Below are positions 13,845 through 23,157 of a DNA stretch of 64,000 nucleotides, in pieces; the stretch's first letter is position 1, and the number at the start of each line of letters is the position of its first letter. The notes under the pieces are model-generated. The model was not told where the DNA came from. It searched no databases and was given only the letters and a program-made list of their open reading frames with translations. Source of the DNA: Candidatus Omnitrophota bacterium (GTDB lineage: Bacteria > Omnitrophota > Gorgyraeia > Velamenicoccales > Velamenicoccaceae); NCBI GenBank assembly GCA_020052645.1, contig JAGVOQ010000031.1, positions 1 to 64,000 on the forward strand. Direction: 5' to 3'. The position numbers were made by a program, and so were the translations under genes.

Positions 13845-15553
13845 TTTTTGATCGTTTTCAACAACTCAGGCAAACTTAAAGAATTCAAAACATTTTGTTT
13901 TTCAAGCCAACCGCGCCGCGCCAGGCCCACCCCGAATTTCATATACTCAAGATGGCCCGTGTTATGAGCATCCGTATCGATCGCGCACCGGACACCGTTG
14001 TCCTTAGCCGCTCGCGCGTAAATATCTGACAAGTCCATGCGATACGGGTGCGCGTTGATCTCAAGGGCTGTGTTCGTTTGACGCGCAACTTTTAATATTT
14101 CTTTAAAATCAATTTCGTATGAATCTCTCGTTACGCGAAGCTTTCCCGTCGGATGCGCGATAATATGAACATATTTATTTTCACAAGCCCTAACAATTCT
14201 TCGAGTAAGCTGCTCTTTTGATTGCTTGAAACCCGAATGGATCGCCGCGACAACGAGATCAAACTCTTTTAAAACACTGTCTTTGTAATCCAGGGACCCT
14301 TGAGCGTCAATTTCTACTTCCGTCCCGAAAAGAATCCTGATTTTCTTTAGACGCTTCTGTACTTTTTCGATTTCTTTTTTCTTTTTCTTTAAATCCGCCG
14401 GGCTTAAGCCTCTGGCGATTTTTAAAGAAGCGGAATGATCAGTGAGACAAATATATTGATACCCTAGCTCATGCGCGCGACGCGCCATCTCTTCGATTGA
14501 ATTCTCTCCATCAGAATAATTCGTATGCACGTGAAAATCCCCCTTGATATCTCCAAGAGAAATAAGCTCAGGCAGCTCATGGTTCAGAGCAGCTTCGATC
14601 TCACCCGTATCTTCACGCAATTCAGGCGGGATAAAATCCAACCCCAACGCCTTATACACCTCTTCCTCGGTTTTCGAAGCCATGCACTTGTTTTTTTTAT
14701 CAAAAACACCATACTCATTGATCTTATAGTCTTTTTTTATGGCCAATTGCCTCAAGCGGATATTATGGTTCTTGGAACCGGTAAAATAAATAAGCCCGGC
14801 GCCAAATGATTGTGGTTTGAAAACTCTCAAATCAACCTGTTGATCAGAATCAGTCAGAATGGAGGATTTCGCAGGACCTTGCGCAAGTATTTTTTTCACA
14901 CCAGGGCCTGCGAGAAAAGAAGCGATTATTTCTTGAGGGTGATTTGAAGCAATCAAAATATCGACATCATGAATGCCGTCTTTCATTCTTCTCAAACTTC
15001 CTGCAGGAACTATTTTTTCTTTTTTTGCCAACGCTCTCAGCTTCTCAACGAAACCCTCGGCAACAGTGGTCGCCGTCAGCACATCCATATCGCGAAGTCC
15101 CTTTTCAAGCAATGTAATCCCTTTTAAGATATTGGCGACTGACTTGTCTTTAATACCTGGCAATCCGGATAATTTTCCCTTGGTCGCTGCGGTTTTAAGC
15201 TCGTCAATAGAAGCTATCTTCAACTTATCAAAAAATAAACGCGCGCTCTGCGGCCCAACAGAAGGAACTTGAAGCAACGCCACAACGCCTTCAGGAATGA
15301 TTTTTTTTAAATCTTCATACTGCTGACACGTACCGGTTTTTACGATCTCTTTAATCTTTGAAGCTAAATCATGACCAATCCCCGGGACATCTTCCAGCTT
15401 TTTTTCAGCGATCATATCCTCTATATCTATTTTAAGCGCATCAAGATTATCTGCGGCACGAATATAAGCCCGGATTCGAAAAGGATTATCCTCATTTATT
15501 TCCAGCAATTCGGCAATATTTCTGAATACACTGCTCACAAATTCATTTTTCAT
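13841..15553 (-). CDS. polX: family X DNA polymerase with PHP domain
   Basis: 570 residues. N-terminal helix-hairpin-helix repeats (IAELLEINEDNPFRIRAY, DVPGIGHDLASKI, VPSVGPQSARLFF, LPGIKDKSVANIL), a nucleotidyltransferase palm (GSLRRMKDGIHDVDILI with catalytic Asp residues), and a C-terminal PHP phosphoesterase domain (GDFHVHTNYSDGENSIEEMA; DHSASLKIARG; FGTEVEID; IDTDAHN). This is the usual bacterial PolX layout, acting in base-excision gap filling with 3' end trimming. Confidence 0.95.
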   Translation of the reverse strand: MKNEFVSSVFRNIAELLEINEDNPFRIRAYIRAADNLDALKIDIEDMIAEKKLEDVPGIGHDLASKIKEIVKTGTCQQYEDLKKIIPEGVVALLQVPSVGPQSARLFFDKLKIASIDELKTAATKGKLSGLPGIKDKSVANILKGITLLEKGLRDMDVLTATTVAEGFVEKLRALAKKEKIVPAGSLRRMKDGIHDVDILIASNHPQEIIASFLAGPGVKKILAQGPAKSSILTDSDQQVDLRVFKPQSFGAGLIYFTGSKNHNIRLRQLAIKKDYKINEYGVFDKKNKCMASKTEEEVYKALGLDFIPPELREDTGEIEAALNHELPELISLGDIKGDFHVHTNYSDGENSIEEMARRAHELGYQYICLTDHSASLKIARGLSPADLKKKKKEIEKVQKRLKKIRILFGTEVEIDAQGSLDYKDSVLKEFDLVVAAIHSGFKQSKEQLTRRIVRACENKYVHIIAHPTGKLRVTRDSYEIDFKEILKVARQTNTALEINAHPYRMDLSDIYARAAKDNGVRCAIDTDAHNTGHLEYMKFGVGLARRGWLEKQNVLNSLSLPELLKTIKK

Positions 15554-15657
15554 GTGTTTAAGTATTGGCCTGGAAGGAATTTCTCAATTATTTTTTAAAA
15601 ACGAAACTACGCGCGGAGGCCTGCTTAAAGACGTTTTAAAAAGGGCGCCTTAAAACC

Positions 15658-16398
15658 TTAATAACCTACAAAATCTTCTGTAACTATTTTTTCTACGGAC
15701 AAAGCTAATTTATCCTTAAGCATTGAACGCATGGCTTCCACCATACCAGGAGGACCACAGATGTAGAAGGTACGCTCCGGATAATCAGGGATCACTTCAC
15801 GCACCATCTGGTCATCAATGTGCCCGTGACGGCAGCCGGGGACCGACACCTTGCAATCCGAAAGTGTAAAAATAATTTTTATGTTTTTATTCACCTCCTG
15901 TATCTCTACGAGGTCTTTTTGAAAGATTAAATACTCAGGCGATCTGCTTGAATACAGCAAAACGACATCAACATTAAGATTCTTATCCGCCAAAAATTTT
16001 AGAATACTACGTATGGGCGTTATTCCAATCCCACCGCTTAAAAAAGCCACTTTAGGAACTTTATTCTCACCCAAAGCATCCAATTCTGGCGGAGGAAATG
16101 GCAAAGTGAACTTTCCCATAGGAAGGCGCAAAAATACTTCATCACCAGGCACCATGTGATCAAGAATTTTAGAAAAATCACTAGAACTGATTTTTTTTGT
16201 TACTTCAATATATCCTATCTCTGTTGGAGAACTTGAAATCGAAAGGGCTTTCGAAATTTTCTTGCCCCCAGTTGTGAGCGTTAGAACAAGATATTGGCCT
16301 GGTTCGTAGACAACATCACGCTCAAGCTTAAAACGGAATGTTTTAACATCACAGCAATGAGCAACAACCTTGATCAGCATCCCTTTAAGTTCAATCAT
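15658..16398 (-). CDS. ferredoxin-NADP reductase-type flavoprotein
   Basis: About 246 residues. FAD-binding PGQYLVLTL and the KALSISSSP segment are followed by an NAD(P)-binding half with FLSGGIGITPIRSILKFL and a C-terminal TFYICGPPGMVEAMRSML. This is the FNR superfamily; the electron partner is unknown and no iron-sulfur domain is fused. I start at 16398 because GAGAGGAG precedes that ATG; the nine extra upstream residues have no ribosome-binding site. Confidence 0.88.
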   Translation of the reverse strand: MIELKGMLIKVVAHCCDVKTFRFKLERDVVYEPGQYLVLTLTTGGKKISKALSISSSPTEIGYIEVTKKISSSDFSKILDHMVPGDEVFLRLPMGKFTLPFPPPELDALGENKVPKVAFLSGGIGITPIRSILKFLADKNLNVDVVLLYSSRSPEYLIFQKDLVEIQEVNKNIKIIFTLSDCKVSVPGCRHGHIDDQMVREVIPDYPERTFYICGPPGMVEAMRSMLKDKLALSVEKIVTEDFVGY

Positions 16399-16511
16399 AA
16401 CGCTCCTCTCAACAACCTTAAGCAATCATAAAAAGGAAATGCAAGAATCATACCGCCTCGTTCAGACGGCATGATGAAAAGGATTTTTTTAGGAAGCGCA
16501 TGACTCTATTT

Positions 16512-16925
16512 TCATTCACCCATCGCTTTAACAATAACACGTTTTCGTCTCTGTCCGTCAAACTCCGCGTAAAAAACCTGCTGCCAGGGACCAAAATCAA
16601 GCTTTCCCTTAGTCACCGGGATAACAACTTCATGATGAATTAATAAACTCTTTAAATGCGCATCTGCGTTTGTTTCTCCTGTACGGTGATGTTTGTAATC
16701 GCGTTTAAACGGGGCTAAGTGCTCAACCCATGCGTCGATATCTTCAATAATGCCCTCTTCATGATCATTGACATACACCCCTGCTGTAATGTGCATGGCT
16801 GAAACAAGAATCATCCCTTCCGAAATCTTACTCTTAGCCAAAACCTCCTCCACCTGCGGCGTTATATTGATATATTCACGCTTATTTTCAGTATTAAACC
16901 AAAAATATTCAGTATAGGTTTTCAT
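16512..16925 (-). CDS. yjbQ: YjbQ/UPF0047 family protein
   Basis: About 137 residues. Signatures of the YjbQ family (secondary thiamine-phosphate synthase activity reported in some members): [53 protein letters not shown] and [19 protein letters not shown]. The His and Glu residues of the putative metal site are present. The start at 16925 ([10 protein letters not shown]) is preferred over 16940, because the earlier ATG lies inside a heptamer repeat. Confidence 0.88.
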   Translation of the reverse strand: MKTYTEYFWFNTENKREYINITPQVEEVLAKSKISEGMILVSAMHITAGVYVNDHEEGIIEDIDAWVEHLAPFKRDYKHHRTGETNADAHLKSLLIHHEVVIPVTKGKLDFGPWQQVFYAEFDGQRRKRVIVKAMGE

Positions 16926-16933
16926 AATTTTTT

Positions 16934-17012
16934 CAGGCATCAGGTATCAGGCAACAGGTAACGAAAAAATCTTAGCTTTCCGATCCCTGATCCCTGTTCC
17001 CCGATACCTGTA
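16934..17012. repeat. inverted pair of 7-bp-period tandem repeats (CAGGTAT family)
   Basis: 16934-16963 consists of heptamers such as CAGGTAT and CAGGCAA; 16981-17012 has the opposite orientation (GATCCCT, GATACCT). The two arrays face each other around a short spacer. The second array encodes the C-terminus (QVSGNRDQGSES) of the YkgJ-like protein. Same family at 23925-24004 and 42143-42346. Confidence 0.8.
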
Positions 17013-17286
17013 TTTTTTTATAAGCACATCTCCACGATCCTGCCCAGGAACCGCTCAAGATTTGCCGCAACGTCACGCACTTAAACTCATTCCCTTTAAT
17101 CGTCTTCTGCATTCCAAACCGATTCTCATAATCCGAGCAACGGTACCGGCCGTCGGGTTCCCCAACAAGCCTGACGCAAGGATCTTTCTCAAAAACACCG
17201 CAACAAGCCCCGCACCTCAAACAACGATTTTCATATTCTTTTTCTTTCTGCTCCAAATATTTCTGATACTTAAGAATTTCTAACAT
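16972..17286 (-). CDS. YkgJ-like Cys-cluster protein
   Basis: 104 residues. RCLRCGACCGVFEKDPCVRL, then YRCSDYENRFG and GNEFKCVTLRQIL match the YkgJ/UPF0153 putative zinc- or iron-chelating domain (CxxCxxCC followed by C-x-Y and C-x-x-x-R). The C-terminal 12 residues come from the heptamer repeat. It overlaps the end of the upstream gene by 7 bp. The cellular role is unknown. Confidence 0.75.
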   Translation of the reverse strand: MLEILKYQKYLEQKEKEYENRCLRCGACCGVFEKDPCVRLVGEPDGRYRCSDYENRFGMQKTIKGNEFKCVTLRQILSGSWAGSWRCAYKKIQVSGNRDQGSES

Positions 17287-17708
17287 AACTTTTCTTTAAG
17301 CCGATAATAGACGCAGCGGACTTTGCTATTTTCAACTATTTTTACGTCAAATTCTTTTGTTATTGTTAAAACGGCGTGCCAAATCCCTTTTTTTAAGATA
17401 ACAGGCTTATCCAATAAAAAACATTTAATCGCGGATGCGTCTTTTTTTTGAGAAACAAACAACAACCCTTTTCCTTTGATAGGTTCGAAACTTTCGCAAC
17501 TATCAGGGTGAGACTCAATTTTGTCGATAACGCGATCCCTGACAACCAGATAGGCAATGCGCCAGCCTTCACGCGGCTGGCGTAAAACAATACGAAAAAG
17601 ATTTTTTGTTTTTTGCGCTTTTCGCCGCTGGGGATAATCGATGATCCAACCATAGGGCTTAAAAAGGCTTGCCTTAATCTTAAAAACCTTTAGGTGAATA
17701 ATTTTCAT
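17280..17708 (-). CDS. ureidoglycolate lyase-family (cupin-like) protein
   Basis: 142 residues. The pattern FKPYGWIIDYP near the N-terminus, HPDSCESFEPIKGKGLLFV in the middle and DKPVILKKGIWHAVLTI near the C-terminus matches the ureidoglycolate lyase (AllA) fold. No other allantoin-degradation gene is in the window, so the substrate may differ. It is likely co-transcribed with the YkgJ-like gene. Confidence 0.65.
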   Translation of the reverse strand: MKIIHLKVFKIKASLFKPYGWIIDYPQRRKAQKTKNLFRIVLRQPREGWRIAYLVVRDRVIDKIESHPDSCESFEPIKGKGLLFVSQKKDASAIKCFLLDKPVILKKGIWHAVLTITKEFDVKIVENSKVRCVYYRLKEKLC

Positions 17709-17833
17709 AACGTTTTAATCATACAGGAAAGAAGCATTTTTTACAAGAAAAATGGGCTTAAAGAAAAGCTGGATTAGTTCAAAAAGTCACCTGAACTGAA
17801 TACAACTTTATGTTCTGTACGTTGCGGTCTCGT

Positions 17834-18511
17834 TTAGGGAAGGTTGAGGTATTTATCCCAATACAAAAAGAGCTCTTTGGTGGCAACAACATCTCGTAGG
17901 CAATAGCGGGCGATATCAAAATATTTGGCTTGATTATAAAGATCTTTGACATCAAGCCCTGTAATACCTTCTTCTTTGGGGCTTTTAATACCAAACGCAT
18001 GGCACCACATATGCAGGCTGAAACGTTTGCGCGAGGCCCCTAAAAAAGAAAGCTTTTCCATTAAATCAATATGTGCGGTTGAGCGATAACGATCCGGCAT
18101 CAGATTTTTCGATGGTTTGAGCTGATTAATGGCAGAACGAATAAGCAAAAAAGAACAGTCAAACCCACGACCATTAAAAGTAACAAACTGATCATATTTC
18201 TCAATCTTTTTCCAAAATAACTCTAAGACTTGTTTTTCGTGCGGGACAGCGAGATATTCGGTGCTATTTTCAACAATACGTTCCGGCGCCTGATCCGGCG
18301 TTTTATAACAGACAAAGCTCTTATCTGTTTCGACCTCCAGCATCGCGATCGTCACCACCTGAGCGGTCACAGGATAAAAACTTAAAGAATCCTTAACTAG
18401 CTGTTCTTCTTCTTCTGTTTTGGCATATTTTAAAAGATACTCCTGTGTGGATGCGTCAAAATCACCAATAGAAGCGCCAACTGTTTCAATATCAAAAATA
18501 ATCTTGCTCAT
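17834..18511 (-). CDS. predicted 3'-5' exonuclease (PolB-like, DEDD superfamily)
   Basis: About 225 residues from the ATG at 18511 (MSKIIFDIETVGAS). The acidic DEDD motifs are IIFDIETVG (exo I), FVTFNGRGFDCSFLLIRS (exo II) and YCLRDVVATKELF (exo III), as in predicted PolB-like 3'-5' exonucleases. The gene overlaps the end of the UvrD-like helicase gene by 20 bp, suggesting translational coupling and a joint role in repair or nucleic-acid degradation. Confidence 0.85.
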   Translation of the reverse strand: MSKIIFDIETVGASIGDFDASTQEYLLKYAKTEEEEQLVKDSLSFYPVTAQVVTIAMLEVETDKSFVCYKTPDQAPERIVENSTEYLAVPHEKQVLELFWKKIEKYDQFVTFNGRGFDCSFLLIRSAINQLKPSKNLMPDRYRSTAHIDLMEKLSFLGASRKRFSLHMWCHAFGIKSPKEEGITGLDVKDLYNQAKYFDIARYCLRDVVATKELFLYWDKYLNLP

Positions 18512-20537
18512 GGGAATCAAAGTAATCGACCAGTTTATGGTAAAGACCTTGTTTATCCATACGACCTGCCAAGGAAGAATCCTCTCTTTCACCATCGCCT
18601 TCTTCAAACCAGGAATAAGCCGTTGTCAACGTATTCATAACTCTTTGGTCACTGATAAAACGCGACAAACGGTTAAAACTATTGACACCTCCATTACGGC
18701 CTTCGTTATGCATGGACAAATGCAAATGCTGCTTCGCCCGCGTCGCGGCCACATAAAGAAGTCTGCGCTCTTCTTCAATAGAATCTTCATTGTCTAATGA
18801 ATACGACACGGGCAGACAACCATCCATAAGAGCAATTAAAAAAACAATATCCCATTCAAGGCCTTTGGCCGAGTGTATTGTCGAAAGAGTCACGGGCCTT
18901 TCATCTTCCTTTTTTCCTTCAATCGAAAACACGCTTCTTTCAGGAGGCTCCAAAGCCACAAAATCCACTAAGAACTGCTCCACGGATTCATACGTGGCTG
19001 AGATTTCCTCAAACGCCTTTAGATCTTCTTCACGTACAGCGAAATCGTCAAACTTTTCTTTTAAAAAAGGCGCGTAAAAATGAAGTATTTTTTTTATTTT
19101 TCGGTTTATCTCTTTCGTTTCTTTAAGTCCCTCAAATAAAGCGATAAGCCTACAAACATCTTTTTGCATGCCTTCATTTTTAACAACCTCTTTCAAAACC
19201 GCGTCCCTATCTGTCGATGAGCTCTTGATCACGGCATCCCGAATCCTTTCGGCTGTTTTAGGCCCAACGCCGTTTAAAAGCATAAGGACGCGCGACCAGG
19301 CCAAATCATCCGATGGATTATGATGAGCCTTTAAAAAAGCGAGGACATCTTTAATGTGGGCTGTTTCGATAAATTTAATGCCTCCATAAACCGCAAAAGG
19401 AATATTTCGCTTAGACAATTCCAACTGGATCGGAAGCGACATAAAATTCGACCTATACAAGACACATAACGCGGAAAGCGCATGCCCCTCGCCCCTGTAC
19501 TCCTGAATCTTATCCACAATACCTTCTGCTTCAGTATAAGCATCTTTAAAATATGAAAGCGTCGGCTTCTCATCGCCGGATTTTGTCGTAAACAATGCTT
19601 TAGAATACTTGTTTTTGGCTTCTTCGATAACCGCGTTAGCCACATCAAGAATAGGCTGCGTGCTGCGGTAGTTATACTCTAACTTTATGATTTTAGTATC
19701 TGGAAAACGATTCGGAAAATCAAACATATTTTTATAATACGCTCCCCGGAAACTGTAGATACTCTGAGTATCATCCCCTACCGCCATACAATTAAGGTGG
19801 TTCTTTGCTAAAAGATACACAATGTCCGCCTGGAGCTTATTCGTATCCTGAAATTCATCCACCATGACATATCGATACTGAGAAGAAACCTTTTTATTGA
19901 TATCAGCGTCTTCTAAAAGAAACTTCAGATAGATCAGCATATCATCATAATCAATCAAGTTACGCTGAATTTTATATTCCGCGTATTTCTTGCGCAAATC
20001 CTCAAGCTCAGAGACAAAATGAAGAAATTGCGGATAATCACATGTCAGGACTTCGCGAATACTTTGATTACGATTGATGCTCATGCTCAAAATATTTTTT
20101 AACGTATCCTTTTTCGGAAATCGCGTTTTATCCCCCAAAAAACCCAGCCGCGAAGCCAGTAAATGCAGCGCATCCGCACAATCGCTTTCATCAATAAAAG
20201 AAATAGGATCTTCAAGGCCAACGGCCTTCTTATATTTTTTGATCACACGATACGCAAAAGAATGGAATGTCCCGCCGTCAATCTTTCGACATAAGGCCTC
20301 ATGGCCGCAGGCACGGCTAAGCATTTCTCGGGCCGCTTTACGAGTAAAGGTAAGAAGCAGAATCTGTTCCGGAGGGATGCCTTTTTGAACCATAGTAAGA
20401 CAACGATATTCAATAACACGGGTCTTTCCTGTTCCAGCCCCGGCCACCACCAATAGAGCACCTTCCGTTGTCGTCACAGCATCCAACTGAGAAGGATTGA
20501 GTTCCTTTTTTAAATCCTGGAATGAAATTTTTTTCAT
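18492..20537 (-). CDS. UvrD/PcrA-type superfamily 1 DNA helicase
   Basis: 681 residues. All SF1A motifs are visible: Q-motif LNPSQLDAVTT, Walker A VVAGAGTGKTRVIEYR, LLLTFTRKAAREML, motif II VMVDEFQDTN, motif III VGDDTQSIYSFRGA, motif IV YNYRSTQPIL, motif V LSTIHSAKGLEWDIVFL and motif VI RRLLYVAATRAKQHL. It unwinds DNA 3'-5' in repair and replication. It follows the coiled-coil gene by 9 bp and overlaps the exonuclease gene. Confidence 0.95.
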   Translation of the reverse strand: MKKISFQDLKKELNPSQLDAVTTTEGALLVVAGAGTGKTRVIEYRCLTMVQKGIPPEQILLLTFTRKAAREMLSRACGHEALCRKIDGGTFHSFAYRVIKKYKKAVGLEDPISFIDESDCADALHLLASRLGFLGDKTRFPKKDTLKNILSMSINRNQSIREVLTCDYPQFLHFVSELEDLRKKYAEYKIQRNLIDYDDMLIYLKFLLEDADINKKVSSQYRYVMVDEFQDTNKLQADIVYLLAKNHLNCMAVGDDTQSIYSFRGAYYKNMFDFPNRFPDTKIIKLEYNYRSTQPILDVANAVIEEAKNKYSKALFTTKSGDEKPTLSYFKDAYTEAEGIVDKIQEYRGEGHALSALCVLYRSNFMSLPIQLELSKRNIPFAVYGGIKFIETAHIKDVLAFLKAHHNPSDDLAWSRVLMLLNGVGPKTAERIRDAVIKSSSTDRDAVLKEVVKNEGMQKDVCRLIALFEGLKETKEINRKIKKILHFYAPFLKEKFDDFAVREEDLKAFEEISATYESVEQFLVDFVALEPPERSVFSIEGKKEDERPVTLSTIHSAKGLEWDIVFLIALMDGCLPVSYSLDNEDSIEEERRLLYVAATRAKQHLHLSMHNEGRNGGVNSFNRLSRFISDQRVMNTLTTAYSWFEEGDGEREDSSLAGRMDKQGLYHKLVDYFDSHEQDYF

Positions 20538-20546
20538 AACGGCTTC

Positions 20547-22019
20547 TTAAGCTGGCGGTTCTTCGTGCGAAGGACGAGGATGAAACCCATCAATAAGAGT
20601 TTCTCTTTTTGACTTGGATTTATCTTTTTCCTGCGGTTTTTTCTCAACAACTTCTTTCTTCGACGGTTCTTGTTTCAAAGGCTCTTTTTTAACAGGTTCA
20701 GGCTTCGGCGACCCTGCTTGTGGCAGCTCACCTTTTGGTGCCTGAGGTTTCAATGGTTCAACTTGTGACGGTTCAACCTTAACGGGCTCGGCTTTTGGCA
20801 TCTCGGTTTTTGGAGGTTCTATTTTTGCAGCCTCCGCTTTTGGCGTCTGAGGCTTAGGCGATTCAACCTTTGGCAATTCCGCTTGTGGCGTTTCAACCTT
20901 AAGAAGCTCCTGTTTTAACGGCTCTGCCTTAGGAGATTCATCTTTCAATGCCTCAGGCTCCACTGGCTCTGTCTTTAAAACTTGGGGCTTGGGCGTTTCA
21001 GAATCTTCCGGTCTTGGTCTATTAACATTTGTTAATTTAAAATTTTGCGGCATTCCACCTAAAAAAACTTCTTCGTCCCCTTGTTTAGAAGCGTCGGATG
21101 AAGTTTTTAAAAAATCCGTGTCTTTGGGGACACCCTGCTTAATGTCTATTTTTGTTTCAGTTTTCTTAGGAAAACCTGGAATCTCTTTAGATTCGCCTGC
21201 CTTAAGTACGGGCTCAGAAGGTACAGCTTTTTTAGGTACAAGAACATCACCCAGTTGTGCTGGTTTTTTCAAAACATCTTGCTCTGAACTTTTTACTTCG
21301 GGTTTTTCTTTCGGCGTTTCTTCTTTCTCTTTTTCTTCAGATGGTTTTATCGATACCTCATCTTCTTTTTTCTTTTCTTCCCCCAACGCCTGAACAGGCG
21401 CTGCTTCTTTTTTTACAACAGGGACAGGCCCCTCTTTTTGCTCAGCCTTTTTCTCTGGAAGCCCTGGTTCCTTAAACTTACTTTTCGCCATTTCTTCCCG
21501 GGCCCTCTGAAGTTCGCCCTCTAATTCACTGAACTGCCCTTTCAAACCATCAAACATCTCTGTTTTTGTTTTTAATTCACCCCGCAAAACCTCAAGCTCC
21601 TTAGCGAGCTTTAAAGCTTCCTGATCTTTTAAAGCCAGCTCTCCCTGCAATTTCTGACAGGCGAGTGTTTCCTGCTCAATAAGCATATCCCTCTGCTTTA
21701 TTTCGGCTTTGGATTCAGAAAATTCTTCTTTGGTCCTTTCGAGAAGTTTTATCTTTTGAGCCATTTCTAAATTTTCTTTCTTTAAGATATCCGCATCATC
21801 TTTAACCTTAAAAAATTCATCCTCGAGCTTTTGGCGTTCTTCCATGGTCTTTTTTAAATCTTTATCACGATGACTGATCTCCGCTTCAAGGTCGGAAAGT
21901 TTTTTTGATTTAGAGTCTTCACTGATTTTTTGCCACTTGGATTCTTCGCCGGAAAACTTAAGAACCAACCCGACTAAAGCCAGCAACCCAAGAGCCAAAC
22001 CAACAATCAAAATCTCCAT
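20547..22019 (-). CDS. membrane-anchored coiled-coil protein with Pro/Lys/Glu-rich tail
   Basis: 490 residues, not recognised. An N-terminal hydrophobic helix (MEILIVGLALGLLALVGLVL) is followed by a long coiled coil (about 25-185), then a low-complexity tail (about 190-470) built from imperfect units such as PKAEPVKVEP and LKPQAPKGELPQ, ending in a Lys-rich segment. The tail resembles a periplasm-spanning or flexible spacer region. It is upstream of and close to the helicase gene; a functional link is not evident. Confidence 0.7.
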   Translation of the reverse strand: MEILIVGLALGLLALVGLVLKFSGEESKWQKISEDSKSKKLSDLEAEISHRDKDLKKTMEERQKLEDEFFKVKDDADILKKENLEMAQKIKLLERTKEEFSESKAEIKQRDMLIEQETLACQKLQGELALKDQEALKLAKELEVLRGELKTKTEMFDGLKGQFSELEGELQRAREEMAKSKFKEPGLPEKKAEQKEGPVPVVKKEAAPVQALGEEKKKEDEVSIKPSEEKEKEETPKEKPEVKSSEQDVLKKPAQLGDVLVPKKAVPSEPVLKAGESKEIPGFPKKTETKIDIKQGVPKDTDFLKTSSDASKQGDEEVFLGGMPQNFKLTNVNRPRPEDSETPKPQVLKTEPVEPEALKDESPKAEPLKQELLKVETPQAELPKVESPKPQTPKAEAAKIEPPKTEMPKAEPVKVEPSQVEPLKPQAPKGELPQAGSPKPEPVKKEPLKQEPSKKEVVEKKPQEKDKSKSKRETLIDGFHPRPSHEEPPA

Positions 22020-22041
22020 GAAAGTCCCCCGTTTTCTTTAT

Positions 22042-22968
22042 TTAAACGATGTGAGAATAATGAGACTCTATCGTCTTGATGAGATCAACGAGAAGCGCAT
22101 TGACAGGCGTTTTAACCCCTAAGCTTTCCCCTTGCCGGACAATGACGCCATTCATAAAATCGATCTCAGTCCTTTTTTTATTTAAAATATCCTGCAACAT
22201 GCTCGAAACATTTTCCGCGGTCGCTTCGCAAACAGACTCAGCCTTGGCAAGACAATCATCAGACATTAATTTAATTCTTTTGCGTTTGGCAACTTTTACC
22301 GCTTCTGTCACAGCTTCGCGTAAAATTTTATGCGAATTCTCAGATTGGATCAGCCGGCCGTTCTTCAATCTCAAAATACCCGAAAGCGCATTAATACCGA
22401 CGTTAACAACCAACTTTGACCAAAGAACCCCATTGATATCTTTGGAAATCTTAATCGGCAGTTTGGATTTCAAAAAAAGTTCCCTAACATCTTTAAGCGT
22501 TACGCTCATCGTGCCGTCAAACCGTCCGATGACCGTTTCTCCTTCTCCCGCATGACGGACAGATCCTTCTTCCAATAACGTCGATGCCATATGAGTGGTG
22601 CCCAATAAAATGCGCGCGCCCCCCAAGCGTTCAATCAAAAGTTCCCCGTTACCGATGCCATTCTGCAACGAAAGAACGGACGCCTGAGGCGCCACATGAT
22701 CAGCGATCTTTTTTAAAACATTCTTCGTATCATAGGATTTAACACAGATAAACCACACGTCAGCATCTTTGACATCTTCGGGGTGAGACGTGATTTTAGG
22801 ACTTGCAATTTTGAATGAAGTCAATCCTTCGCACCTTAGGCCGTTTTTCTTAATACGAGCCGCGCGATCGGCATCTTTATCCAAAAGCCAAACATCTTCT
22901 TTGGACTTCGATAAAAGCCCTGCCAATAATATCCCGATCGCCCCTGGACCAACGACAACGACTTTCAT
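22042..22968 (-). CDS. panE: 2-dehydropantoate 2-reductase (ketopantoate reductase)
   Basis: 308 residues. Reduces ketopantoate to pantoate with NADPH. The N-terminal Rossmann motif VVGPGAIGILLAGLLS, the family Lys in ADVWFICVKSYDT, SLQNGIGNGELL, KLVVNVGINALSGILRLKNG (active-site Lys/Asn) and MLQDILNKKRTEIDFMNG near the end are typical. It complements panB in this window. Confidence 0.93.
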   Translation of the reverse strand: MKVVVVGPGAIGILLAGLLSKSKEDVWLLDKDADRAARIKKNGLRCEGLTSFKIASPKITSHPEDVKDADVWFICVKSYDTKNVLKKIADHVAPQASVLSLQNGIGNGELLIERLGGARILLGTTHMASTLLEEGSVRHAGEGETVIGRFDGTMSVTLKDVRELFLKSKLPIKISKDINGVLWSKLVVNVGINALSGILRLKNGRLIQSENSHKILREAVTEAVKVAKRKRIKLMSDDCLAKAESVCEATAENVSSMLQDILNKKRTEIDFMNGVIVRQGESLGVKTPVNALLVDLIKTIESHYSHIV

Positions 22969-23046
22969 AGTTTTTCACTCCATTTTTTTCTTACCTTAAC
23001 ACAGATAAAAATTAAAGTCAAATAGAACACCATAATGTCTTATCCA

Positions 23047-23146
23047 GTGAAATCCAACGAAGCCGTTTTTACGGCGTAGTTGGATGGAACACTAAAAAGC
23101 AATACTTTGTGAAATCCAACGAAGCCGTTTTTACGGCGTAGTTGGA
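23047..23146. repeat. tandem 62-bp repeat of a hairpin
   Basis: Two identical 38-bp copies (23047-23084 and 23109-23146), 62 bp apart, each a near-perfect hairpin with arms TCCAACGAAGCCG and CGGCGTAGTTGGA around TTTTTA. They sit in the gap between recO and panE. Confidence 0.8.
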
Positions 23147-23157
23147 CAGAAACTCCT

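Noticed and set aside
16440..16475. Terminator between yjbQ and the FNR-like gene
   Set aside because: An imperfect hairpin (arms ATCATACCG/CGGCATGAT) exists, but no T-tract follows on the minus strand.
16934..17012. Heptamer arrays as a possible CRISPR
   Set aside because: There are no spacers; units are contiguous, 7 bp long and degenerate, and no cas genes are near.
17779..18000. Minus-strand frame of 73 codons overlapping the exonuclease gene
   Set aside because: It is an alternate frame of the exonuclease coding region without its own signals.
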